Shown: positions 25,144 to 34,944 of the stretch, piece after piece | Layout: the number at the start of each line of letters is the position of its first letter | How positions within the stretch are numbered: position 1 is the stretch's first letter | DNA from: Alcaligenes faecalis | Lineage (GTDB): Bacteria > Pseudomonadota > Gammaproteobacteria > Burkholderiales > Burkholderiaceae_B | Assembly (NCBI RefSeq): GCF_002443155.1 | Contig: NZ_CP023667.1 | Location: 1,798,001 to 1,862,000 of the forward strand | Length of the DNA: 64,000 nt | Reading direction: 5' to 3' | Program-made: the position numbers and the translations under genes | The notes under the pieces: generated by a model | The model's input: only the letters and a program-made list of their open reading frames with translations | Database searches by the model: none | Told to the model about the DNA's origin: nothing

Positions 25144-26014
25144 GAATGCTGGAGAAATCCAGCCCTGCATTCTGACCCTGTGCGGCGTGCAAGGCGAACA
25201 GGTTACGGGCCAGTTCGCCTAAAGGCGTCGCACTGTTTTGACTCACTGCCGCATCGGCGGCCAGACCCAGGTCTTTCAGCATCAGGCCTGTCGCAAACCC
25301 ACCCTGATAGTCACGCGAGGCCGGTACATCCGGCATCACGCCAGGCCAGGGGTTGTACAGTTCGGTCGCCCAGTTACGGCCGGAGCTGCGCGCCATGATG
25401 GACGACAGCACGGCAGGGTCCAGACCGTGGGCAACGCCCAAAGCCAAGGCTTCAGCGGTACCCGCCATCAAAATTCCCAAGAGCATATTGTTGCAAATCT
25501 TGGCAACCTGACCCGCACCGGCTTTACCGGCGTGGAAAATGTTCTTGCCCATGGCATCCAGATAAGGACGCGCCTTTTCCAGCGCCGGATCCTCGCCCCC
25601 AACCATAAAGGTCAAGGTACCGGCAATGGCGCCACCCGTACCACCGGAGACAGGTGCATCCAGCATCAACAAACCCAGCTTGGCTGCCTTGGCGGCCAGA
25701 TCCTGGCTGGTTTGCGCATCAATCGTGCTGCAATCGACCAGCACTGTGCCGGGGGCCACAGCCTGCAGCAAGCCGTTCTCGCCCTCATAAACCTGACGAA
25801 CGTGGCGGCCAGCGGGCAGCATGGTAAAGACCATCTGGGCATCTTTGGCGATGTCCACGGCCGATTCGCCCACCTGTGCCCCCGCCTCCTGCAGTTCCTT
25901 CATGGCTTCCGCATTCAGGTCAAAGACTTTCAAACTATGACCGGCTTTGAGCAGATTCAGCGCCATGGGTTTGCCCATATGGCCCAGCCCGATAAATGCA
26001 ATCGTGTTACTCAT
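25118..26014 (-). CDS. mmsB: 3-Hydroxyisobutyrate dehydrogenase
   Basis: A 298-aa beta-hydroxyacid dehydrogenase that oxidises 3-hydroxyisobutyrate to methylmalonate semialdehyde with NAD in valine breakdown. It has the Rossmann motif GLGHMGKPMALNLLKAGH, the substrate motif DAPVSGGTGGAIAGTLTFMVGG and the catalytic Lys in GAGQVAKICNNMLL. GAGGAG before ATG supports the start. It is the third gene of a minus-strand operon after isobutyryl-CoA dehydrogenase and 3-hydroxyisobutyryl-CoA hydrolase, 58 bp downstream. The next pathway enzyme, MmsA, is not in the window. Confidence 0.94.
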   Translation of the reverse strand: MSNTIAFIGLGHMGKPMALNLLKAGHSLKVFDLNAEAMKELQEAGAQVGESAVDIAKDAQMVFTMLPAGRHVRQVYEGENGLLQAVAPGTVLVDCSTIDAQTSQDLAAKAAKLGLLMLDAPVSGGTGGAIAGTLTFMVGGEDPALEKARPYLDAMGKNIFHAGKAGAGQVAKICNNMLLGILMAGTAEALALGVAHGLDPAVLSSIMARSSGRNWATELYNPWPGVMPDVPASRDYQGGFATGLMLKDLGLAADAAVSQNSATPLGELARNLFALHAAQGQNAGLDFSSILNLYRQKN

Positions 26015-26038
26015 TTTGTCTCCTCGTCATTATGAAAA

Positions 26039-26056
26039 CGGCGCCGTCAGGCGCCG
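26039..26056. repeat. Small GC-rich hairpin within valine operon
   Basis: CGGCGCC (26039-26045) and GGCGCCG (26050-26056) pair around GTCA between the hydrolase gene and mmsB. It could modulate mRNA stability between the two genes; no T-run follows. Confidence 0.45.
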
Positions 26057-26072
26057 CAGCGGTCTGCCTGGA

Positions 26073-27200
26073 TCACAGGTCAGCCAAGGGATGAGTCGTT
26101 TCTGCGGGCCAGGCAGGAACAAAAAAGCGTTCCACCCAGCGGGCATCAGCCTGTTCCAGCGACGCCGGATTCCAGCGTGGCTGTTTATCCTTATCAATCA
26201 GCAGTGCGCGTATGCCTTCCTGGAAGTCGCCCTGTACGCCACATTGCAGCGACACAATGTATTCCAGACGGAAAACATCGGCCAAAGACAGGTGGTGGAC
26301 CCGCTCCAGCAGCTCAAAGGACAAGCGAGCCGAACCAGGAGCGCCTTTAGCGAAGGTTTGCGCGGCGCGGGACAGCCAGGGGTCGGCACTATCCTGCCAC
26401 TGCTGCAGAGCCTGTGTAATGCGTTCAAATTCGCGGCTGGCGCAGACATCACGCAGCATGGCGTAATTTTGCTCCAGCGGGCCGCTATCGGGGCGAGCGC
26501 CCTCTGCCAGACTGCGCAGGACCTGATGCAGGCTGCCGTCACAAGCGGCGCGTTCATCAGACCAGCTCGTGGCTTGCAGGGCCTTGAGCAAGGCGTCGAA
26601 ATGCACCCGTGGCAAGTAAGCGTCCGCCAGGCCCAGGAACAGGCAGTCCGAGGCGTTGATTTGCGCGCCGCTCAGCGCCAGGAAGTGGCCGATGCCCGCA
26701 GGCAGGTGCGATAGCATCCAGGTGCCGCCCACGTCGGGGAACAAGCCAATGGAGATCTCGGGCATGGCAAAACGCGTGGTATCTGTCACCACACGATGGC
26801 TGGCACCGTTGAACAAGCCCACGCCCCCGCCCATCACAATCCCGTCACCCCAGCACAAAATCGGCTTGGGGAAGGTATGAATCAGATAGTCCAGGCGGTA
26901 TTCCACATCGAAAAATTCGCGGGCGTACTCGTTATTCCAGGCCGAACCACCCTGGTTCTTTTGCATGGAAGCGTACAGCGAATGCAGATCGCCGCCAGCA
27001 CACAGCGCCTTTTCTCCGGCACCGTGCAACACGATCATGGCAATACTGGAGTCCTTCGCCCATTCCTGAAACTGCTTGAACAGCAACTGGCACATTTCCA
27101 GATTAAGTCCATTCAGGGCCTGCGGGCGGTTCAGAGTCGCAACACCAATCGCTTTCCCGTTCTGGCCGGGCAAGCGATCAAACAAAACAGAATCCGTCAT
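26073..27200 (-). CDS. 3-Hydroxyisobutyryl-CoA hydrolase (enoyl-CoA hydratase/isomerase family)
   Basis: A 375-aa crotonase-fold protein. Its length and the blocks ALNGLNLEMCQLLFKQFQEW, GAGEKALCAGGDLHSLY, ILCWGDGIVMGGGVGLFNGA, FAMPEISIGLFPDVGGTW and GDFQEGIRALLIDKDKQPRWNP fit 3-hydroxyisobutyryl-CoA hydrolase rather than simple hydratases. It removes CoA from 3-hydroxyisobutyryl-CoA in valine degradation. Its start overlaps the stop of the upstream acyl-CoA dehydrogenase by 4 bases (ATGA), indicating translational coupling. The dedicated enoyl-CoA hydratase step may be served by a gene elsewhere. Confidence 0.9.
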   Translation of the reverse strand: MTDSVLFDRLPGQNGKAIGVATLNRPQALNGLNLEMCQLLFKQFQEWAKDSSIAMIVLHGAGEKALCAGGDLHSLYASMQKNQGGSAWNNEYAREFFDVEYRLDYLIHTFPKPILCWGDGIVMGGGVGLFNGASHRVVTDTTRFAMPEISIGLFPDVGGTWMLSHLPAGIGHFLALSGAQINASDCLFLGLADAYLPRVHFDALLKALQATSWSDERAACDGSLHQVLRSLAEGARPDSGPLEQNYAMLRDVCASREFERITQALQQWQDSADPWLSRAAQTFAKGAPGSARLSFELLERVHHLSLADVFRLEYIVSLQCGVQGDFQEGIRALLIDKDKQPRWNPASLEQADARWVERFFVPAWPAETTHPLADL

Positions 27201-28345
27201 CGAATATCAGCTCCAAGATCAATGATTTGTCGTGCAATGATGACACGCATGATCTCGTTTGTGCCTTCCAGAATCTGGTGCACCCGAGTATCGCGCACCA
27301 GTCGCTCCACAGGATAATCCTTCAGATAACCATAACCGCCAAAGAGCTGTTGCGCATCCACGCAGGCCTGAAAACCCAGATCCGTGGCCATGCGTTTGGC
27401 CATGGCGCAGTAAGTGCTGGCCTGGCTGCTGCCGGCGTCCAGGTGCGAGGCGGCCAGACGCACCATTTGGCGGGCGGCGACCACGCTGGTCAGGATATCG
27501 GCCAATTTGAACTGCAGGGCCTGGAACTGGTCCAGATGCTTGCCGAACTGGCGGCGCTCCTGCATGTATTGGCGGGCGGCATCATACGCGCCCTGGGCGG
27601 CTCCTACCGAGCAGCAGGCAATATTGATACGCCCACCATCCAGACCCTTCATGGCCAGCTTGAAGCCTTCGCCTTCCTGGCCCAGCATGGCCGAAGCAGG
27701 AACGCGCACGCGCTCAAAAGTAATGCCCCGTGTGGACTGGCTGTTCCAGCCCATCTTCAATTCTTTGCGGCCATAGGTGATACCGGCGGCATCGGCAGGT
27801 ACGGCAAAGGCGGAAATCCCCTTGGGACCATCACCACCGGTACGAGCCATGACCACCAGCAAGTCCGTGTCCCCAGCACCGGAGATAAAGGCTTTGCTGC
27901 CGCTGATCAGATAGTCATCACCATCTCGCTCGGCGCGGGTACGCAAGGAGGCGGCATCCGAGCCTGCGCCCGGTTCGGTCAGACAGTAAGAGCCCAGTTT
28001 CTGGCCACTGCTCAGCAGCTCGCCCCATTGGGTTTTGACTTCGTCCGTCCCCCAGGTGCCGACCATCCAGGTCACCATATTGTGAATAGTCAGAAATGCG
28101 GTGGTTGAGGGGTCCACTGCCGCCATTTCTTCAAACACCAGGCTGGACTCCAGACGTCCCAGGCCCAGACCACCAATGGATTCCGGGGCATACAAGCCGC
28201 AAAAACCCAATTCGCCCGCTTTGCGGAACGCCTCGATCGGGAAAACCTGTTCCTCATCCCAACGCGCCGCATGCGGTGCCAGTTCCCCTTGTGCAAACTC
28301 GCGAGCCGCTTGCGCAAAAGCGTTCTGATCGTCTGTCAGTATCAT
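27197..28345 (-). CDS. Acyl-CoA dehydrogenase, probably isobutyryl-CoA dehydrogenase
   Basis: A 382-aa flavoprotein with acyl-CoA dehydrogenase signatures GSYCLTEPGAGSDAASL and the C-terminal QLFGGYGYLKDYPVERLVRDTRVHQILEGTNEIMR. The Glu in ILEGTNEI is at the usual catalytic base position. Its operon with 3-hydroxyisobutyryl-CoA hydrolase and 3-hydroxyisobutyrate dehydrogenase points to isobutyryl-CoA as substrate in valine breakdown. AAGGAG before the ATG is strong. It is the first gene of the operon, so regulation should act on the 150-bp region upstream. Confidence 0.92.
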   Translation of the reverse strand: MILTDDQNAFAQAAREFAQGELAPHAARWDEEQVFPIEAFRKAGELGFCGLYAPESIGGLGLGRLESSLVFEEMAAVDPSTTAFLTIHNMVTWMVGTWGTDEVKTQWGELLSSGQKLGSYCLTEPGAGSDAASLRTRAERDGDDYLISGSKAFISGAGDTDLLVVMARTGGDGPKGISAFAVPADAAGITYGRKELKMGWNSQSTRGITFERVRVPASAMLGQEGEGFKLAMKGLDGGRINIACCSVGAAQGAYDAARQYMQERRQFGKHLDQFQALQFKLADILTSVVAARQMVRLAASHLDAGSSQASTYCAMAKRMATDLGFQACVDAQQLFGGYGYLKDYPVERLVRDTRVHQILEGTNEIMRVIIARQIIDLGADIR

Positions 28346-28394
28346 GTCTGTCTCCTTATTTTTTACCCACCATAATGCGTGCCGCCCCCTTTAG

Positions 28395-28412
28395 TTGTCG
28401 TGCTGATGACAA
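28395..28412. promoter_or_regulatory. Dyad upstream of valine catabolic operon
   Basis: TTGTC (28395-28399) and GACAA (28408-28412) are inverted around 8 bases, 50 bp upstream of the acyl-CoA dehydrogenase start. They are nested within a wider CCCCCT ... AGGGGG inverted pair (28385-28390, 28436-28441). A regulator site is possible; nothing identifies the regulator. Confidence 0.35.
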
Positions 28413-28497
28413 TCAGCCGTTTCATAGGGGGCAGTGCAAAGCAGGAGGCGACAGTCTAGCTGAAAGTAGCGGCCTGATACGATCAGGCGCAGAAGAA

Positions 28498-28851
28498 CTA
28501 GGCGCGGGCAGGTTTACGGCGTGGTCTGGCGGCAGCGCGAGCGGCCAGCTTGTGTGCGTAACGACGACGGCGAGAATCCATGGGGTCAAAAACCAGTTCA
28601 CGGTAGACTTCCACCCGGTCCTGATCCTGCAAGAGCTGGTCCAGCTGGCAGCGTTGGCCGTAGACGCCGACGTGCAGTGCGTCCAGGCCCTGTTCATCAT
28701 CCAGCGGCGGCAGGCCGCACTCACGCAGCCCTTCGGCAATTCCTGCCTTTAACAGAGCATCACGGACACAGCTGCCCGCTGGCAAACGCAGGGCAGCTTT
28801 CCAGACCTGGGCCTGGGTCGCCACAATCACGCTGACGGATAAATCAGTCAC
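28498..28851 (-). CDS. rnfH: RnfH family protein
   Basis: A 117-aa ubiquitin-like-fold protein: LSVSVIVATQAQVWKAALRL, SCVRDALLKAGI, GLDALHVGVYGQ, then DRVEVYRELVFDPMDSRRRRY and a basic tail. The RPL.DPMDSRRRRA-like ending is the RnfH family mark. The start is GTG 28851, which overlaps the ratA stop by 8 bases. The smpB-ratA-rnfH neighbourhood is conserved across Beta- and Gammaproteobacteria. The function is unresolved; despite the name no rnf electron transport genes are present. The C-terminal stretch of Arg, Lys and Ala residues is longer than in E. coli. Confidence 0.9.
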   Translation of the reverse strand: MTDLSVSVIVATQAQVWKAALRLPAGSCVRDALLKAGIAEGLRECGLPPLDDEQGLDALHVGVYGQRCQLDQLLQDQDRVEVYRELVFDPMDSRRRRYAHKLAARAAARPRRKPARA

Positions 28852-29278
28852 CGTAGACCTCTTGGGCACGGCGGGTGAAGGAGTCGATAAAGCTGTTGGC
28901 AACGCGGTTGAAAATGGGGCCGACCACCATTTCCAGCGCCCGACTGGAGAACTCGTACTCCATGGTGAACACGATCTTGCAACCGTCTTCACCCAAAGGA
29001 GTAAACTGCCAGTCCCCCGTCAAGGCCGAAAACGGCCCTTTGACCAGGCGCAAGACAATACGATTGGGATAATCGTGTTCGTTGCGTGTGGTGAAGGTTT
29101 GGCGAATACCCGCGATGCTGATGGTAACCGAGGCTTCCATCCCCTTTTCGTCGCGCTGATTGACGGTCGCCCCCCCACACCAGGGCATGAATTCAGGGTA
29201 TTTTTCCACCTCTGCAACCAGGTCAAACATCTGTTCGCAGCTATAAGGAAGGAGGACGGAGCGTTTTACTGTATGCAT
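28844..29278 (-). CDS. ratA: RatA/Coq10 family START-like protein
   Basis: A 144-aa START-domain protein (MHTVKRSVLLPYSCEQMFDLVAEVEKYPEFMPWCGG; ALTGDWQFTPLG; SRALEMVVGPIFNRVANSFIDSFTRRA). This exact pattern is the RatA/Coq10 family. E. coli RatA was described as inhibiting 70S ribosome assembly, while the homologous Coq10 binds ubiquinone, so the physiological role here is uncertain. It diverges from smpB, which starts 59 bp away, and overlaps rnfH at its 3' end. Confidence 0.93.
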   Translation of the reverse strand: MHTVKRSVLLPYSCEQMFDLVAEVEKYPEFMPWCGGATVNQRDEKGMEASVTISIAGIRQTFTTRNEHDYPNRIVLRLVKGPFSALTGDWQFTPLGEDGCKIVFTMEYEFSSRALEMVVGPIFNRVANSFIDSFTRRAQEVYGD

Positions 29279-29337
29279 CAGGTCTGGTTAATAGATAGAA
29301 TGTTCTGATTTTACAATCTATGGTTGGCAATTAATTC

Positions 29338-29802
29338 ATGAGTATTGTTGATAATCGCAAGGCTACCCACGAATATTTTATCGAAGAGCGCTTTGAGGCC
29401 GGTCTGGTCCTGGAGGGCTGGGAGGTCAAGGCGATCCGAGCTGGGCATGTTCAGCTCAAAGAAAGCTTTGTCATCGTACGCGAAGGCGAGCTGTTTATTA
29501 TCGGGATGCACGTCAGCGCTTTGCCGACCGCGTCCACCCATATCCGGCCCGATGCCACTCGCACACGTAAACTGCTGCTCAAAGCCGAAGAAATCAGCAA
29601 GCTGATCGGCAAGGTTGAACAACGTGGTTACGCCCTGGTTCCCCTGAACCTCCACTACAAGAAAGGTCGTATCAAGCTGGACTTCGGTCTGGGCCGCGGT
29701 AAAAAACTGCACGATAAACGTGATGTTTCCCGCGACAAGGACTGGAAGCGTGAACAAGAACGCTTGATGAAACACGACACCCGCCGCAAGACGAATGAAT
29801 AA
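29338..29802 (+). CDS. smpB: SsrA-binding protein SmpB
   Basis: A 154-aa protein of normal SmpB length. It carries family blocks [57 protein letters not shown] and a basic C-terminal tail ending DTRRKTNE. SmpB binds tmRNA and brings it to stalled ribosomes for trans-translation. The tmRNA gene itself is not in the window. The gene diverges from ratA and ends at a bidirectional terminator. Confidence 0.97.
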   Translation: MSIVDNRKATHEYFIEERFEAGLVLEGWEVKAIRAGHVQLKESFVIVREGELFIIGMHVSALPTASTHIRPDATRTRKLLLKAEEISKLIGKVEQRGYALVPLNLHYKKGRIKLDFGLGRGKKLHDKRDVSRDKDWKREQERLMKHDTRRKTNE

Positions 29803-29803
29803 A

Positions 29804-29824
29804 ACGGGCTAAAAAGCCCGTTTT
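29804..29824. terminator. Bidirectional terminator between smpB and ndh
   Basis: ACGGGCT (29804-29810) pairs with AGCCCGT (29815-29821) around AAAA, with A-run before and T-run after. It serves both convergent genes. Confidence 0.85.
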
Positions 29825-29834
29825 GTTCCAAATC

Positions 29835-31145
29835 TCAATGTAATTTAACACGAGGGGCGGCCCGTTTGCTGAGCAAGCGGCCCAAAGCCAAGGTTGCCGT
29901 TCGCGCAACCCCCAAAATCGCCATGTGGTGCATCAGGTGCAGGCTCATGTACATGATGCGAGCCAGCAAACCTTCCACAAACCAGCTCTTGCCGGACAAG
30001 ACCCCCATCAGGCTCCCTACCCCGCGGCTGTGACCGACGGAGACCAGCGAGCCGTAGTCCTTGTAGACAAAGGGCGCTTCATCTACCGGCTTGCCCTGAA
30101 TGCGAGCGGCCAGACGCTTGCGCAGGTAACTGGCTTGCTGGTGCGCGACCTGGGCGCGAGCCGGCAGGAACTGGCCTTCCTTGTCCCAAGGCACTTGTGC
30201 GCAATCGCCCAGGGCCCAGATATACGGATCAGGCGTGGACAAACAGGCATCCAGCACCAGCTGATTGATGCGGTTGACGGGCAAACCCAGCTGACCCAAA
30301 AAGGCAGGGGCTTCAATCCCGGCCGCCCAGACGCACAAATCGTTGGGATACTGACCGCCGTTCACATCCTCGATATGATCCGCCGCCAGGCGACTGACCC
30401 GCACCGAGGTCCGTACCGCCACGCCACGCTGTTCCAGCAGGCTTTGGGCCGTAGCGGACAGCTTGGGTGGCAAGGCGGACAGAATGCGATCTGCGCCTTC
30501 CAGCAAGGTAATACGTACTTCACGGTCCGAACTGCTACCCGGAATGCTGTAAATGCTTAAATCGGCGCGGGCTTCCAGCAACTCGGCGGCCAATTCCACC
30601 CCGGTTGCCCCGCCCCCGACAATATTGATGTACAGCGGCGCACCTGGCTCGCGCTGAGCACGGCGTGTCACACTGATCAACTCATTGAGCAGCTTCAAAC
30701 GGAAACGCTCGGCCTGATGGGTCGAATCCAAGGCCAGCGCGTGCTCATGCGTGCCCGGCGTATTGAAGAAATTGGATTTGCTGCCTACAGCCATCACCAA
30801 CGTGCCATAGGACAGGCTGCGCTCGGGAAAGACCTCTTCATGATCGGGTCCCAGGACAGGCGCCAGCGTAATGGTGCGCTGTTCACGATCAATGCCGATC
30901 ATTTCACCCTGAATAAAGGTAAAGCCACAGTCACGCGCCAGCATGAAATACGACAGCCCTTCGCGGTGAATATCCAGGGTGCCGGCGGCTACCTCGTGCA
31001 AAGACGGTTTCCAGATATGGTCACTGTCCTTGTCGACCAGAAAGATATGCTGACGCCCGAACTGACGTCCTAATTTGGCAGCCAGCTCCAGGCCGCCTGC
31101 CCCGCCCCCAACAATCACCACTTGATACGACTGCGTAGTAGACAT
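29835..31145 (-). CDS. ndh: Type II NADH:quinone oxidoreductase
   Basis: A 436-aa non-proton-pumping NADH dehydrogenase, the same length as E. coli Ndh. It has the FAD motif VVIVGGGAGGLELAAKLG, the NADH motif NIVGGGATGVELAAEL, and the FAD-binding VWAAGIEAPAFL and ALGDCAQVPW. The C-terminal amphipathic region (about 390-436) attaches it to the membrane. The start ATG 31145 is set by GAGGAG 6 bases upstream; an in-frame ATG lies 10 codons further up. It passes electrons from NADH to ubiquinone. A 341-bp region separates it from a divergent TetR regulator, which could control it. Confidence 0.93.
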   Translation of the reverse strand: MSTTQSYQVVIVGGGAGGLELAAKLGRQFGRQHIFLVDKDSDHIWKPSLHEVAAGTLDIHREGLSYFMLARDCGFTFIQGEMIGIDREQRTITLAPVLGPDHEEVFPERSLSYGTLVMAVGSKSNFFNTPGTHEHALALDSTHQAERFRLKLLNELISVTRRAQREPGAPLYINIVGGGATGVELAAELLEARADLSIYSIPGSSSDREVRITLLEGADRILSALPPKLSATAQSLLEQRGVAVRTSVRVSRLAADHIEDVNGGQYPNDLCVWAAGIEAPAFLGQLGLPVNRINQLVLDACLSTPDPYIWALGDCAQVPWDKEGQFLPARAQVAHQQASYLRKRLAARIQGKPVDEAPFVYKDYGSLVSVGHSRGVGSLMGVLSGKSWFVEGLLARIMYMSLHLMHHMAILGVARTATLALGRLLSKRAAPRVKLH

Positions 31146-31486
31146 CCAAAACTCCTCGGGCTTTGTCTTAAGCAAAGAGAGTATCAGAACCGCTGCCTTA
31201 TACTTTAAATCAAAACAGATAAGGACTATAGCGATCTGTCAGCGCTGCCAGACGCGCCTCAAGGCTGGGGTCTGTGTTACCACCCGAATATGTGGCACAT
31301 TTGCGCCTTACCGGGTCTTAGATCAAAGACTGAAGCAAACAAATAGGTCCGGCAGCAGTGCATGTCGTAAAATTAAGGGGTTTGGTCTTGCCTTCCCTTA
31401 ACGATCGAAATGGGGCAGCAGCACAGCAGCCATTGATACGGTATGATGCTGACTTTGTCCTGTTCACTTAATTTTTGCCTGCCATT
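31146..31486. other. Intergenic region between ndh and divergent TetR gene
   Basis: This 341-bp stretch holds the two divergent promoters and no credible gene. An inverted repeat TTAAGGG (31373-31379) / CCCTTAA (31395-31401) lies about 90 bp before the TetR start and is a candidate operator. No clear FNR box was recognised near ndh. Confidence 0.5.
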
Positions 31487-32128
31487 ATGCACGACGATGT
31501 TCCCCGAAAATCCCAACGCGCGACTCGAAAGGGGCGCGAACGCCGCGACAAAATTCTGGAAGTTGCTTCCGAGGTTTTTCGCGAAAATGGTTTTGAGGCC
31601 ACGTCCATGTCCCAAATCGCTGCCTTGGCAGGCGGCTCCAAGGGCACTCTTTACAATTACTTCCCGTCCAAAGAAGACCTCTTGCTGGCTGTTCTGCTGA
31701 CAGGCGCCCAGGAGTTTACTGAACAGGTACTGACCAAGCTGGACTGCGAAGGCGGTATACGCGAGGAACTGCAGCGTTTCCTGCTCCCCATGCTGCGCAA
31801 TCTGTACTCCAAGCAAACCGCCCAGCTCTTGCGCATTGTGGTCTCTGTTGGCGGGCACAGCGATATCGGCAAGCGCTTTATGGAGATGCTGGACGATCAG
31901 ATTTGGGATGGGGTTCAGTGCTTCTTTGCCCGCCACATCGAGCGCGGCACCTTGCGCAAGCTGGACCCGGCCTTGATGGTGGAGCACTTCCGTTGCCTGA
32001 GCGAGGGCGAAATCGTACTGCTGCTCATGGGGGCGATGGAGCCCTGGAGTGAAGAGCGCATTCAAACTGAAACGGAACATATTCTGGATATGTTCTTGCA
32101 CGTTTATCAAAGCGACGTAGAAAATTAA
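31487..32128 (+). CDS. TetR/AcrR family transcriptional regulator
   Basis: A 213-aa regulator. The N-terminal helix-turn-helix reads REKI-type RDKILEVASEVFRENGFEATSMSQIAALAGGSKGTLYNYFPSKEDLLLAV. The C-terminal ligand domain resembles the AefR-like class (LLRIVVSVGGHSDIGKRFMEM). The ATG 31487 is preferred to an in-frame TTG 12 bases upstream. No efflux pump is adjacent on the plus strand; the only divergent neighbour is ndh, so its target is either itself, ndh, or distant genes. Confidence 0.88.
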   Translation: MHDDVPRKSQRATRKGRERRDKILEVASEVFRENGFEATSMSQIAALAGGSKGTLYNYFPSKEDLLLAVLLTGAQEFTEQVLTKLDCEGGIREELQRFLLPMLRNLYSKQTAQLLRIVVSVGGHSDIGKRFMEMLDDQIWDGVQCFFARHIERGTLRKLDPALMVEHFRCLSEGEIVLLLMGAMEPWSEERIQTETEHILDMFLHVYQSDVEN

Positions 32129-32307
32129 ACCGTGTCGCTCGGCTGCAGCGCTGATGATTCCTCCCATATCCGGTTCCTGTTTCACGCTCCATCCCTGACA
32201 GCGAACTCTTCAAGACCTTCACAGAATCCTTGCCGCCCGATCCAGGGCGCGTTGGGCCACTCCCCTTCCCCGTTACTGCCTCAGTAAAAGATAAGCCCCA
32301 GAAACAA

Positions 32308-32344
32308 CAACACCCCGGCATGGAAGCTCCATGCCGGGGTGTTG
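32308..32344 (-). terminator. Long hairpin terminator downstream of ppsA
   Basis: A perfect 17-bp stem (32308-32324 with 32328-32344) with an AGC loop lies 64 bases past the ppsA stop. On the minus strand it is followed by TTGTTTC, a short U-rich tail. It can also stop readthrough from the TetR gene on the plus strand. Confidence 0.72.
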
Positions 32345-32407
32345 AGTCGTCTTGACTGGCTTGGCCAGCGCACTGCCAGAGACACTCTGGCAGCCGCCAG
32401 ATAAGTC

Positions 32408-34774
32408 TTAGGCCTTGGCCAGACGCTGCCAGGTATCCACAACCGTGTCCGGGTTCAGCGACAGCGAAATAATGCCTTCGTCGCTCAGCCACTTGGCCAG
32501 ATCGGGGTGGTCGCTGGGGCCTTGGCCACAAATACCCACGTACTTGTTTTGTGCCAGACATGCCTTGATGGCACGGCTCAGCATGAACTTCACGGCTTCG
32601 TCGCGCTCGTCGAAGTCGGCAGCCAGCAGTTCCATACCGGAGTCACGATCCAGACCCAGAGTCAACTGAGTCATGTCGTTGGAACCGATGGAGAAACCGT
32701 CAAAGTACTGCAGGAACTTCTCGGCCAAAATGGCGTTGGAAGGCACTTCGCACATCATGATCAGGCGCAGGCCGTTTTCGCCACGAGCCAGGCCGTGAGA
32801 AGCCAGCAGGTCCACAACACGCTCTGCCTGACCCAGGGTACGCACGAATGGCACCATGATCTCGACGTTGGTCAGACCCATTTCGTCGCGCACTTTCTTC
32901 AGGGCTTCGCATTCCATCTTGAAGCATTCTGCGAAGTCTTCGGACAGGTAGCGAGCCACACCGCGGAAGCCCAGCATTGGGTTTTCTTCCTCGGGCTCGT
33001 AGCGCGAACCACCCACCAGCTTGCGGTATTCGTTGGACTTGAAGTCCGACAGACGCACGATGACGGGCTTGGGGTAGAAGGAAGCGGCCAGAGTCGCAAT
33101 ACCTTCAGCCAGTTTTTCCACGAAGAATGCACGTGGGCTGGCGTAGCCACGAGCCGCCGATTCCACCGCCTTTTTCAGGTCGCTATCCACATTGGGGTAG
33201 TCCAGAACAGCTTTGGGGTGAATCGCAATGTTGTTGTTGATGATGAATTCCAGACGAGCCAGACCCACACCATCGTTAGGAATTTGCGAGAAGTCAAAAG
33301 CCAGTTGTGGGTTACCCACGTTCATCATGACTTTCAGGCCGATCTCGGGCATTTGGCCCCAGCTGACTTCTTCGATCTCGGTTTCCAGCAGACCGTCGTA
33401 AATACGGCCTTCGTCGCCTTCAGCACACGACACCGTCACTTCCTGGCCTTCTTTCAGCACGTCTGTGGCGTTGTTGCAACCGACCACGGCAGGGATGCCC
33501 AGTTCGCGAGCAATAATCGCCGCGTGGCAGGTACGGCCGCCACGGTTGGTGACAATAGCCGAAGCCAGCTTCATGATGGGTTCCCAGTTAGGGTCCGTCA
33601 TGTCGGTCACCAGCACGTCGCCGGGTTTGACCAGATCCATCTCGGAGGCGTCAGCCACGATACGGACTTTGCCCGAACCGATCTTCTGACCAATGGCGCG
33701 GCCTGTTACCAGGACTTCGCCCGTGGCTTTCAGGCGGTAGCGCTCTTGCACATCGTTGTTGCCTTGCTGGGACTTAACCGTCTCAGGACGGGCTTGCAGG
33801 ATGTAGATCTTGCCGTCGATACCGTCACGACCCCACTCAATGTCCATAGGACGCTGGTAGTGTTTTTCGATGATGGTGGCGTAGCGGGCCAGTTCGATCA
33901 CTTCTTCGTCGCTCAGGGAGTAACGGTTGCGCTCAGACACAGGCACGTCCACAGTGCGCACAGCGTGATCGGTAGTACGACCTTCGTCAAATTCCATCTT
34001 GATCAGCTTGGAGCCGATACGGCGGCTGATGATGGGGTAGTGACCGGAAGCCAGCGTTGGCTTGTACACGTAGAACTCGTCCGGATTGACCGAACCTTGA
34101 ACCACGGTTTCGCCCAGGCCGTAGGAGGAAGTCAAAAAGACCACGTCCTTGAAGCCCGATTCCGTGTCCAGGGTGAACATCACACCAGCGCTGCCCTTGT
34201 CGGAGCGCACCATGCGCTGGATACCCGCGGACAGAGCCACTTCAGCGTGGGCGTAGCCCTTGTGCACGCGGTAGGAAATAGCGCGGTCGTTGTACAGGGA
34301 AGCAAACACGTGGTGAATCTTGCTCAGCACCTCGTCAATGCCCACCACGTTCAGGTAGGTTTCTTGCTGACCGGCAAAGGAAGCGTCAGGCAAGTCTTCA
34401 GCGGTGGCGGAAGAGCGCACGGCAAAGGAACCCTTGCCGTCTGCGTCCAGTTCAGCAAACGCGTCACGTACGGCTTTTTCAAACTCGGCCGGGAACGGCG
34501 TGTCAATGATCCACTGGCGAATTTCAGCACCGGCAGCAGCCAGTTCACGAACGTCGTCGGCGTCCAGCGTATCCAGACGCTGCTGAATGCGCTTGTCCAG
34601 ATCGTTGTTTTTCAGGAAAACGCGGAATGCTTCGGCTGTTGTGGCAAAACCACCTGGCACGCGCACACCGGCGTCTGCCAGTTGGCTGATCATTTCACCC
34701 AGCGAAGCGTTTTTACCGCCCACTGTGTCGACGTCCGTCATGCGGAGCTTGTCGAAACCAATTACGTAAGACAT
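32408..34774 (-). CDS. ppsA: Phosphoenolpyruvate synthase (pyruvate, water dikinase)
   Basis: A 788-aa enzyme converting pyruvate, ATP and water to PEP, AMP and phosphate in gluconeogenesis. It has the N-terminal ATP-grasp part ([34 protein letters not shown]), the phosphohistidine domain with catalytic His in [19 protein letters not shown], and the PEP-binding C-terminal domain. The last has [25 protein letters not shown] and the catalytic-Cys motif [13 protein letters not shown]. Length matches E. coli PpsA (792). The divergent gene encodes its regulatory kinase/phosphotransferase, 170 bp away. Confidence 0.97.
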   Translation of the reverse strand: MSYVIGFDKLRMTDVDTVGGKNASLGEMISQLADAGVRVPGGFATTAEAFRVFLKNNDLDKRIQQRLDTLDADDVRELAAAGAEIRQWIIDTPFPAEFEKAVRDAFAELDADGKGSFAVRSSATAEDLPDASFAGQQETYLNVVGIDEVLSKIHHVFASLYNDRAISYRVHKGYAHAEVALSAGIQRMVRSDKGSAGVMFTLDTESGFKDVVFLTSSYGLGETVVQGSVNPDEFYVYKPTLASGHYPIISRRIGSKLIKMEFDEGRTTDHAVRTVDVPVSERNRYSLSDEEVIELARYATIIEKHYQRPMDIEWGRDGIDGKIYILQARPETVKSQQGNNDVQERYRLKATGEVLVTGRAIGQKIGSGKVRIVADASEMDLVKPGDVLVTDMTDPNWEPIMKLASAIVTNRGGRTCHAAIIARELGIPAVVGCNNATDVLKEGQEVTVSCAEGDEGRIYDGLLETEIEEVSWGQMPEIGLKVMMNVGNPQLAFDFSQIPNDGVGLARLEFIINNNIAIHPKAVLDYPNVDSDLKKAVESAARGYASPRAFFVEKLAEGIATLAASFYPKPVIVRLSDFKSNEYRKLVGGSRYEPEEENPMLGFRGVARYLSEDFAECFKMECEALKKVRDEMGLTNVEIMVPFVRTLGQAERVVDLLASHGLARGENGLRLIMMCEVPSNAILAEKFLQYFDGFSIGSNDMTQLTLGLDRDSGMELLAADFDERDEAVKFMLSRAIKACLAQNKYVGICGQGPSDHPDLAKWLSDEGIISLSLNPDTVVDTWQRLAKA

Positions 34775-34944
34775 AAGTCACCTTGAATAGAAAAAAAAGC
34801 GTGTTTGCTTAAGGCAGTGATCCCAGCCGCGCTGTCTGTGTGATCTGTCCTAAGCAAACCTGCCTTTCCATACCCCCGATTCGAGCGGTAAATGGTAATC
34901 TTGCAAATTGTACCGTTTCCCGAGCATTGTGCACGACTTATTCC

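Noticed and set aside
32507..34786. Very long open frame (759 codons) on the plus strand opposite ppsA
   Set aside because: It is the antisense shadow of a high-GC, strongly biased coding gene; the protein is rich in His, Gln and Val without any recognisable domain, while ppsA on the other strand is certain.
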